From Pseudomonadota bacterium (lineage in GTDB: Bacteria; Pseudomonadota; Gammaproteobacteria; Xanthomonadales; Rhodanobacteraceae): a stretch of DNA of 45,032 nt. Shown here one piece after another: positions 22,984 to 31,776 of the stretch (positions within the stretch are counted from its first letter, which is position 1; each line of letters begins with the position of its first letter). The notes below the pieces were generated by a model, which was not told where the DNA came from, searched no databases, and worked only from the letters and a program-made list of their open reading frames with translations. A program made the translations under genes and the position numbers. Location: positions 1 to 45,032 of the forward strand of contig JAJXWZ010000167.1 in the NCBI GenBank assembly GCA_021781345.1, in the 5' to 3' direction.

Positions 22984-24083
22984 GCCGCGATGTCCCGGGC
23001 GCGTTTCCACGTGCGTGGTGGAACGCCGCGCACGGCGGAGGCGATCGCCGCGATGTGCCGGGGCGTCGTTCCGCAACAGCCGCCGACGATGTTCAAAAGC
23101 CCGTCGCGGGCGAACCCGCCCAGGGTCCCGGCCATCTGTTCGGGAGTTTCGTCGTAACCACCCAGCTCGTTCGGCAGGCCTGCATTCGGATGCGCGCTGA
23201 CGGCGCAGTCGGCGATGCGCGCGAGGGCCTCGACGTGCTCGCGCAGATCCTTCGCGCCCAGCGCGCAGTTCAGGCCGACGGACAACGGCCGTGCGTGCGC
23301 GACCGAATACCAGAACGCCTCGGCGGTCTGGCCGGACAGCGTGCGGCCGGAGCGGTCGGTGATCGTTCCGGAAATCATGATCGGCAGGCGCCCGCCGATC
23401 TCGTCGAACACGCGGGCGACGCCCGCCAGCGCAGCCTTGGCATTCAGGGTGTCGAAGATCGTCTCGACCATCACCACGTCGACGCCGCCTTCGACGAGGC
23501 CGCGCGTGGCCTCGGCGTAGGCCGCCTCCAGTTCGTCGAAATCGACGTTGCGGAAGCCGGGGTTGTTGACGTCGGGCGATAGCGACGCAGTACGGCTGGT
23601 CGGGCCGAGCACGCCGATCGCGAAGCGCGGCCGATCGGGCGCCCTGGCCTCGGCCGCGTCGCAGGCGGCGCGTGCCAGGTGCGCGCCCTCGCGGTTCAGT
23701 TCATGGACGAGATGTTGCAGCGCGTAATCGGCCTGGCTGATCGAGGTGGAGTTGAAGGTGTTGGTCTCGACCATGTCCGCGCCGGCGTCGAGATAGGCCA
23801 CGTGGATTTCGCGGATGATGTCCGGACGGGTCAGCGAGAGCAGGTCGTTGTCGCCCTTGAGGTCGCGCTGGCAGCCTTGCGGTGTGGCGTGCTCGCCGTG
23901 GTGTCCATGCGAGTGCCGGGTATCGCAGCCATGCGCGAAGCGTTCGCCGCGATAGCCGGCTTCGTCGAGCGCGTGGCCTTGCAGCATCGTGCCCATGGCG
24001 CCATCGAGCACCAGGATGCGTTCGGCAAGCGCGGCCTCGAGTTGTTCCACGCGCTCGCGATGAAGCCAGGGAAGATTGTTCAT
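22980..24083 (-). CDS. methionine synthase, homocysteine S-methyltransferase subunit (N-terminal part of MetH)
   Basis: [29 protein letters not shown], zinc Cys in GLNCALG and GGCCGTTP; stops just at the start of the C-terminal gene (ATGA overlap). Confidence 0.95.
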
Positions 24084-24178
24084 CTTGGGTCTCCTTGCGG
24101 GAAGGCGCGAAGGTGGGCGTCGGGGGCACCCGCAATCGTCGCGGCGCGGCCCGACCCGTGCCTGCCGATAACCGGCAC

Positions 24179-25120
24179 CTATCGCTGTTCCCGCGGTTTT
24201 CCGGCAAGCAGGCTCAGGACTTCGAAATGCGGCGAACGCGATTCGCGCGATATGCGTTCGCAGCGCAGGACCTCAAGGCCGGCCTTGCGCGCGAAGCCCG
24301 CCAGTTCCTCGCGCCTGAAACCCATGTTCTTGTGGTCGAATGGCGCGACCGCCGCGCGGTGGGCGTGCCTGGCCAGCGTCGCGGCCAGCAGCCGCGCGCC
24401 GGGTTTCATGACGCGGGCGGCTTCCGCGATCGCCTGTTGCGGGTGCTCGCTGTAGGTGAGCGCGTGCATCATCAGCACCAGGTCGAAGCGTCGACCGCCG
24501 AGGTCCAGCGCGTGCATGTCGCCTTCGATTACCTCGACGTTGCGGAACCCCTTCAGCCGCTTTCGCGCGGCCGCGACCACGGTGGGGCTGGAATCCACGC
24601 ACACGATCGAGTGCGCGTGCGGGGCCAGCAGCTCCTCAAGCACACCGTCGCCGGAGGCGATGTCCAGCACGTCGCCGGTCTCCAGCAGTTGCAGCAGCGT
24701 GCGCGCAAGCGTCTCCCAGGTGCGCCCGGGCGAGTAGTGGCGTTCCATGTCGCCCGCCACGCTGTCGGCCCAGCCGCGGTCGCGCGCGCGTGCCGCCAGC
24801 ACCGCCGGCAGGCGTTGAGCATCGGCATCCAGCAGCGCATCGTCGACGCCGTCTTCCAGGGCCCGCAGCAGGTCGGCGGCACCGTCGAAGCCGCTCTCGT
24901 TGAAGCGGTAATAGGCCGATACCCCGGCGCGGCGGTCGCGTACCAGCCCGGATTCCTTGAGCTTGGCGAGGTGGGTGGACACGCGCGGCTGCGCCAGCCG
25001 CAACACCGAGGAAAGTTCGGCGACGGTCAGCTCCTCGCGCCTGAGCAACGCGAGCAGGCGCACGCGGGTGGGGTCGGACAATACCCGCAATAGCGCGGTG
25101 GCGGATACCAGGTCAAGCAT
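24179..25120 (-). CDS. ArsR-family transcriptional regulator fused to SAM-dependent methyltransferase domain (SahR-like)
   Basis: N-terminal w[58 protein letters not shown]-terminal methyltransferase motif [17 protein letters not shown]; upstream of metH on the same strand. Confidence 0.88.
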   Translation of the reverse strand: MLDLVSATALLRVLSDPTRVRLLALLRREELTVAELSSVLRLAQPRVSTHLAKLKESGLVRDRRAGVSAYYRFNESGFDGAADLLRALEDGVDDALLDADAQRLPAVLAARARDRGWADSVAGDMERHYSPGRTWETLARTLLQLLETGDVLDIASGDGVLEELLAPHAHSIVCVDSSPTVVAAARKRLKGFRNVEVIEGDMHALDLGGRRFDLVLMMHALTYSEHPQQAIAEAARVMKPGARLLAATLARHAHRAAVAPFDHKNMGFRREELAGFARKAGLEVLRCERISRESRSPHFEVLSLLAGKPREQR

Positions 25121-25150
25121 TTCATCTTTATATCAGGATGGAAAGATAAA
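25121..25150. promoter_or_regulatory. candidate operator: inverted repeat immediately upstream of the ArsR/methyltransferase gene
   Basis: TTCATCTTT-ATATCAGGATGG-AAAGATAAA; core arms ATCTTT (25124-25129) and AAAGAT (25142-25147) perfect, 8/9 over extended arms. Confidence 0.45.
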
Positions 25151-25272
25151 TAAAAGCCGCTCCGGCGGGAACCGTCCGGCTTGCGCCGCGAACGGTTATC
25201 ATGCGGGGTTGGATTCGCCCGGCCCATGGCATCAAGGCCCGCAGGCACGACACGACACGACGAGGTGCAACC

Positions 25273-26433
<1,161 letters not shown>

Positions 26434-26440
26434 CGCTCAG

Positions 26441-27065
26441 AAGCGGTTTCGCGCGCAGAGCGCGCGACCTACTTTCCTTTCGGGAAAATAGGCAAAGCCA
26501 TTGCGCCGGGCATGGCAGTTCCGCCGACGTCGTGTCGGCTCGACTTCCCTTGGTGCTCGCCTCACGGCAGCCGCGCCGAACTACTCGCCAGTCCATGTGG
26601 CTCGCCCTTCGGACCGCCTCTGACGTTCAAATCGGTAGTCCCTGCCGATCTAGTCGCGCATCCCTGTGCTCACACATGCGGCGCTTGCCCTGTCGTTCGG
26701 CTGTGCGCCGTGGCGTCGAGCAACGGCGCGATTGTCGCTCCGATGGCGGCCATCCATGGTCCTGTTCGAGGCGAGGACGAACGACGTGCCCTGCCCGCCG
26801 ATGTGCGCAGGAAGCGCGCCCGATGGGGTCCCTCGAACACGCTGAGCGGACGCCGGACGAGTCTGAAGGATGGCCCACAGGAAGTGGGCCGGTTCGCCGG
26901 AGGCACACGGAGGTGCCGTCGGCGAACCCCCTCGACCGCGAGCGAATCCGGAGCACAAGGATGTGCGAAGGACGTGTTCGCGGGGTGGCCTTCTCTTTGG
27001 TGACGTTCTCTTGGCCACACAAGAGAAAGTTGCCCGCGTCATTGGGAGGGGCGCGGAAAAAGACA
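26441..27065. repeat. candidate dispersed non-coding repeat element with hairpin ends
   Basis: Intergenic, no credible CDS; left-end hairpins TCGCGCGC-AGA-GCGCGCGA and CCTACTTTCC-TTTCG-GGAAAATAGG; right-end hairpin TTCTCTTG-GCCACA-CAAGAGAA; the two ends resemble each other in inverted orientation. Copy number elsewhere not testable here. Confidence 0.45.
26764..26981 (+). ncRNA. candidate CsrA/RsmA-binding RNA: series of stem-loops with GGA in loops
   Basis: GCGC-AGGAA-GCGC (26805-26817), GGCCCAC-AGGAA-GTGGGCC (26872-26890), GGTTCGCCG..GGCAC-ACGGAG-GTGCC..CGGCGAACC (26891-26928), GCAC-AAGGAT-GTGC (26953-26966). Transcription not demonstrated. Confidence 0.4.
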
Positions 27066-27114
27066 GGGAAGTTGCGTCGGGGCTGGCGAAGCAGATGATT
27101 TCTGACAGGCGCAA

Positions 27115-27951
27115 TCAAACGCGCTTGCGATGCGGCTCCGCGTCCACCGCGATGAATTGCGGCTCCTCGCCATCGAGCCTGAGCGCAGTAAGCTGGCCAC
27201 CCCATACGCAGCCGGTGTCGATGGCGTAGGTGCCGAGTCCGGCGAACCGCCCGAGTGCCGACCAGTGCCCGCATACGATGCGGGTCGCGCGCATCCTGAG
27301 GCCGGGCACCTCGAACCAGGGATACAGGCCCGCGCGCTGCGATCCAGGCGGACCCTTGACGTCGAAGTCGATGCGGCCGTGCGCGTCGCAGTAGCGCATG
27401 CGTGTGAAGATGTTGATGGCGGCGCGCAGGCGATCCTGTCCGCGCAGCTTGGACGACCAGCGCGCCGGACGGTTGCCGAACATCCTCTGAAGCAGGGCGC
27501 GATGCCCGGGTCCGCGCAGCGCGAGTTCTACCTCGCGCGCGATGTGCATGGCCTGCTTGAGCGTCCAGGACGGCGCCAACCCCGCGTGCACCAGCGTGAA
27601 CCCGAGCTCCGCGTCGTGGTGCAGCAGGGATTGTCCGCGCAGCCAGTCGATCAGCGCATCCGAATCCGGCGCGTCCAGCACCCGGCGCAGGTCCGGATTG
27701 GTGCGCGCACGCGCCTCGGGCTCACGGATGGCGACCGCGAGCAGGCTAAGGTCGTGGTTGCCGAGCGTCACCACGCTGGAAGCACGCAATCGGTGCACGA
27801 GGCGCAAGACTTCCAGTGACTCGCCGCCGCGGTTGACCAGATCGCCGCAGAACCACAGTCGGTCGGCGGCGGGGTCGAAGTGCAGCTTTGCGAGCAGCCG
27901 CTGCAGTTCCGGGTAGCAGCCTTGCACATCGCCTATCGCGTAGATGGCCAC
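27115..27951 (-). CDS. apaH: bis(5'-nucleosyl)-tetraphosphatase (symmetrical)
   Basis: MAIYAIGDVQGCYPELQRLLAKL, LWFCGDLVNRGGESLEVLR, TLGNHDLSLLAV. Confidence 0.97.
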   Translation of the reverse strand: MAIYAIGDVQGCYPELQRLLAKLHFDPAADRLWFCGDLVNRGGESLEVLRLVHRLRASSVVTLGNHDLSLLAVAIREPEARARTNPDLRRVLDAPDSDALIDWLRGQSLLHHDAELGFTLVHAGLAPSWTLKQAMHIAREVELALRGPGHRALLQRMFGNRPARWSSKLRGQDRLRAAINIFTRMRYCDAHGRIDFDVKGPPGSQRAGLYPWFEVPGLRMRATRIVCGHWSALGRFAGLGTYAIDTGCVWGGQLTALRLDGEEPQFIAVDAEPHRKRV

Positions 27952-27969
27952 GTGCGGACCCCGGGCCCC

Positions 27970-28392
27970 TCAGTGCAGGGTCCGCGGCACCGAGAGCACG
28001 AATTCGGGAATCGGGGCCTCGAAGTCGGTGCCGTCGTCGGCATGGAACAGGTAGGTTCCGCGCATGGTGCCCACCTGCGTTTCCAGCACCGCGCCCGAGG
28101 TGTAGCTGTAGCTTTCGCCAGGCTGCAGGCGCGGCTGCTCGCCGCCGACGCCCTCGCCGCGCACTTCCTCGACCTTGCCGTTGGCGTCGGTGATGATCCA
28201 GTGGCGCGTCTGCAGACGTGCCGGCATCACCCCGAGGTTGCGCAGGGTGATTTCGTAAGCGAACACGTAGCGGTTGGCTTCCGGCTTGGACTGCTCGGGC
28301 ACGAAACGGGACCCGGTATCGACCTCGATCGCGTAGGGCTCCGGCTCGTGCGGCGCGCTCGACTTGTCGGTGCTGGTTTGCCGGGTACTCAT
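27970..28392 (-). CDS. apaG: ApaG protein
   Basis: [59 protein letters not shown]. Confidence 0.96.
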   Translation of the reverse strand: MSTRQTSTDKSSAPHEPEPYAIEVDTGSRFVPEQSKPEANRYVFAYEITLRNLGVMPARLQTRHWIITDANGKVEEVRGEGVGGEQPRLQPGESYSYTSGAVLETQVGTMRGTYLFHADDGTDFEAPIPEFVLSVPRTLH

Positions 28393-29219
28393 TGCCCGGC
28401 ATTGTCGACGAGATGCGGGCCGACCTGCAAGTTGGAGGTATCCGCATGGCGCGCCAGCCGGACAAAGCCCGACGGCGGCACGTCCTCTGCGCGGGCGCGC
28501 GGATCGATGCCCGCGGCACGGATCGCGTCGGCATCGAGCAAGCCGCGCAACGCGTTCGCAAGGGTCTTGCGCCGCTGGCCGAAGGCAGCGCGCACCACCA
28601 CGTCGATCGCACGCGCGAGCGCGGGATCGGGTCTTCGCGCCGGGTCCAGCGGCACCAGCCGCACGACCGCGGATTCGACCTTGGGAGGTGGCCGGAACGC
28701 GCCCGGGGCAACGCGCAACAAGGGCTCGACCCGGCAGGCGAGCTGCAGCATGACCGAGAGGCGCCCATAGACCTTGCCGCCGGGTCCGGCGGCCATGCGG
28801 TCGACCACTTCCTTCTGCAGCATGAAGTGCATGTCGGCGATGGCGCCGGCGTGCACGAGGCAATGGAACAGGATCGGGCTCGACACGTAGTAGGGCAGGT
28901 TGCCGGCCAGCCGCAGCTTGTGACCGCCCGCGAGCGACGTCAGGTCGACCTTCAGGACGTCCGCGTGGATGATCTCCAATTGGCCCGCGCCGGCGGCGCG
29001 CAACCGCAAGGGCTCGATCAATTCCGCGTCGAGCTCGATCGCCGACAGGTGGCCGGCCGCCCGCAACAGCGGCAGCGTCAGCGCGCCCTCGCCGGGGCCT
29101 ATTTCCACGACGTGTTCGCCGGGCCGTGGCGAGATCGCCGCGACGATGCGCTCGATCACGCCGCGCTCGTGCAGGAAATGCTGGCCGTAATGTTTCTTGG
29201 GACGCGCGGACATCGCCAA
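28389..29219 (-). CDS. rsmA: 16S rRNA (adenine(1518)-N(6)/adenine(1519)-N(6))-dimethyltransferase
   Basis: [49 protein letters not shown]. Confidence 0.97.
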   Translation of the reverse strand: MAMSARPKKHYGQHFLHERGVIERIVAAISPRPGEHVVEIGPGEGALTLPLLRAAGHLSAIELDAELIEPLRLRAAGAGQLEIIHADVLKVDLTSLAGGHKLRLAGNLPYYVSSPILFHCLVHAGAIADMHFMLQKEVVDRMAAGPGGKVYGRLSVMLQLACRVEPLLRVAPGAFRPPPKVESAVVRLVPLDPARRPDPALARAIDVVVRAAFGQRRKTLANALRGLLDADAIRAAGIDPRARAEDVPPSGFVRLARHADTSNLQVGPHLVDNAGQ

Positions 29220-30236
29220 TCAGCCGCGGCTGCCTTGCGCGGCGAGGCGCAACGCCATTTCCGCCGCGGCGACCATGCTGGAGGGGTCGGCGCGTCCGCT
29301 GCCGGCAAGGTCGAGCGCGGTACCGTGATCGACGGAGGTGCGCACGAACGGCAGGCCTAGCGTGATGTTGACCGTGCGATCGAACGCTTCCGACTTCAGC
29401 ACCGGCAGGGCCTGGTCGTGGTACATGGCGAGCACGACGTCGTAGCGCGTGCGCATCGCGGGGACGAATGCGGTGTCGGCCGGCAACGGGCCGGTCAGCT
29501 GCATGCCTTCGGCGCGCAGCGCGTCCAGCACCGGCGTGATGGTTTCGATTTCCTCGCGCCCGAGATGACCACCCTCGCCGGCGTGCGGATTCAGCCCCAG
29601 CACCGCGATCCGGGGCGCGGCGATGCCGAATTTCCCGATAAGCTCGGCATGCACGATGCGCAGGCTGCGCTCGATGGCTTCACGCGTGATCGCGGCCGGC
29701 ACTTCTGACAGGGGCAGGTGGGTGGTGGCGAGCGCCACGCGCAGTTCCGGCGAGGCCAGCATCATCACGACTTCGCACCCGGCGCGTCGCGCGAACAGTT
29801 CGGTATGGCCGGTGAAGCGCTCGCCGGCCTCGTTGATCACGGACTTTTGCACCGGCGCGGTGACCACGGCGTCGAAGGTGCCGTCGATGCAACGATCTGC
29901 GGCCTGCGCCAGCGCGTTCAGGACGTGGAACGTGTTGCGCGGATCCGGTTGTCCGGGTATTTCCTCGATTCGCAATGGCACTTCCAGTACGCGCAGGCTC
30001 CCCGCCGCTCGCAAGCCGCGGCGCGTGCCGTCGAAGGGTTCCAGTTCCAGGGCGATGCCGCAGCGGCTGGCGGCGCGCCGGAGCATGCCGGGATCGCTGA
30101 TCGCGACCAGGTCCGCGGCGATGGCGGTTGCGGCCAGCCGCACGACCAGCTCCGGCCCGATGCCCGCGGGCTCGCCGCTGGTGACGGCCAGACGCGGAAG
30201 ATGCGCGGGCCGGTTCGCGGCCGGCCCGGCGTTCAT
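29220..30236 (-). CDS. pdxA: 4-hydroxythreonine-4-phosphate dehydrogenase
   Basis: [51 protein letters not shown]. Confidence 0.96.
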   Translation of the reverse strand: MNAGPAANRPAHLPRLAVTSGEPAGIGPELVVRLAATAIAADLVAISDPGMLRRAASRCGIALELEPFDGTRRGLRAAGSLRVLEVPLRIEEIPGQPDPRNTFHVLNALAQAADRCIDGTFDAVVTAPVQKSVINEAGERFTGHTELFARRAGCEVVMMLASPELRVALATTHLPLSEVPAAITREAIERSLRIVHAELIGKFGIAAPRIAVLGLNPHAGEGGHLGREEIETITPVLDALRAEGMQLTGPLPADTAFVPAMRTRYDVVLAMYHDQALPVLKSEAFDRTVNITLGLPFVRTSVDHGTALDLAGSGRADPSSMVAAAEMALRLAAQGSRG

Positions 30237-31648
30237 TGCGATGGGTTGCCCGATTCCGGATTGGCGTCGGCCAGCTGCGGAATCTTGATGCTGATCGAGG
30301 CCGAGGATTCCACGTCGCGCAGGAATTGCTCGTAGGCCTGCCTGCCCTTGCGTTGCGCGATGGCCTGGCGCGCCTGCTCGCGCTCGATGTCCTTGGTGCG
30401 GTCGGCCTGGCGCGTGCCGAGCAGCTTGATGATGTGCCAGGAGCCGTCCGGACTTTCGAAGGGCTGGCTGACCTGGCCCGGCTGCAGGTTGGCCACCAGC
30501 TTGCCGACCTGAGTACCCCAGTCGTCCTGCGCGAACCAACCCATGTCGCCGCCCAGGTTGGCGGTGCTCGGGTCGTCAGAATCCTGCCTGGCCAGCGTCG
30601 CGAAATCGGCATGGCCGTCCACGATCTCGTGATAGAGCTTGGTGATCTTGTCCTTGGCTTCCTGCTCGGTCAACACCGCATTCGGCTTGATCATGAGATG
30701 CAAGGCGTGGTACTCGGTGACGATCTGCCTGGCGCCCGGTGCACGCTTGCCCTCGAGCTTGAGGATGGTGAAGCCGGAGGCATCGCGCAGGGGCTGCGTG
30801 TAGGCGCCGGTCTGCAGGGAGTCCACGACTTGCTGCAGCGCCGGCGGCAGCTCGTCCACGCGGCGCCAGCCGAGGTCGCCTCCGTCGAGCGCCTCGGGTG
30901 CGTTGGAATCGCTGACCGCCAGCGAGGCAAAACTCTTGCCGGCCTTCAATTCGCCTTCGATTTTGTCGGCCTTGGCCTGGGCGGCGGCAATCTGCTGGGC
31001 ATCGGCACCTTCGGGCAAACCGATCAGGATGCGCGCCAGGTGCACCTCACCCTGCTTGAACGCCGGGCTTGCGATCAGGTTGTCGATTTCCGCCTTCGAC
31101 ACGTCGGCGGCTTGCTGCATCACCTGCTGTTGTACTGCACGCACCAGCAACTGGTCCCGCAATTGCTGGCGGAACGAGGCGTAATCCACGCCCTGCTGCT
31201 GCATCGCGGCCTGCATCTGCGGCACCGACATCTTGTTCTGGGCCGCGATATTGGCGACTGCGGCATCGACCTGATCGTCGGAGACACGCACGCCGTTGTC
31301 GCGGCCCTTTTGCACCAGCAACTCGTTGAGGATCAGGCGCTGCAACACCTGCTTGGCCAACACGTCCTCCGGAGGCAGTTTGCCGCCCGAAGCCTGTATC
31401 TGGTGGGCCACCGTCGCCATTGTCTGGTCGAGCTGGCTCTGCAGGATCACGCCGTCGTTCACCACCGCGACGATACGGTCGAGCGGTTGGACCTGGTTGG
31501 ACGTGCCGGCATCGGGCGCCAGCAGCGGGGATGGCGGCGCACCGGTAGGCGGCGGGGCGTTCGGGCTCAGCAGCTGTGCGGACGCGGGCAGCGCGCAGGC
31601 CGCGATCGCGAACGTGAAGACCAGGCTGGCGATGGAAGATGATTTCAT
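30233..31648 (-). CDS. surA: periplasmic chaperone / peptidylprolyl isomerase SurA
   Basis: Signal peptide, LDRIVAVVNDGVILQSQLD, two parvulin domains (HLARILIGLPE, EYHALHLMIKP); start 31648 or 31657. Confidence 0.95.
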   Translation of the reverse strand: MKSSSIASLVFTFAIAACALPASAQLLSPNAPPPTGAPPSPLLAPDAGTSNQVQPLDRIVAVVNDGVILQSQLDQTMATVAHQIQASGGKLPPEDVLAKQVLQRLILNELLVQKGRDNGVRVSDDQVDAAVANIAAQNKMSVPQMQAAMQQQGVDYASFRQQLRDQLLVRAVQQQVMQQAADVSKAEIDNLIASPAFKQGEVHLARILIGLPEGADAQQIAAAQAKADKIEGELKAGKSFASLAVSDSNAPEALDGGDLGWRRVDELPPALQQVVDSLQTGAYTQPLRDASGFTILKLEGKRAPGARQIVTEYHALHLMIKPNAVLTEQEAKDKITKLYHEIVDGHADFATLARQDSDDPSTANLGGDMGWFAQDDWGTQVGKLVANLQPGQVSQPFESPDGSWHIIKLLGTRQADRTKDIEREQARQAIAQRKGRQAYEQFLRDVESSASISIKIPQLADANPESGNPSQ

Positions 31649-31776
31649 TGGGGTCATGTATGCCGGAATTGAATAGCGGGGCGCGGGAACCGGGTTTCCC
31701 GGCAATCCGCCACCTTGGACACGCCGTTCGCACGAAAGTTGTCGGCCCGGACGGGCCGATTCAAGTCGGACGGCGG

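Noticed and set aside
24084-24178. Known SAH riboswitch upstream of metH
   Set aside because: The spacer lacks the conserved SAH riboswitch core as I remember it; kept only as a low-confidence structure finding.
26512-27274. Several 100-215 aa ORFs on both strands in the acyl-CoA dehydrogenase to apaH gap
   Set aside because: They overlap one another in multiple frames, have Arg/Ser/Pro-rich composition, and the region is dominated by hairpins; better explained as a non-coding repeat.
30233-30236. ATGA overlaps at surA/pdxA, rsmA/apaG, pyrG/kdsA and surE/pcm as signs of unusual gene architecture
   Set aside because: Four-base start/stop overlaps are common in compact bacterial operons and these gene orders are conventional.
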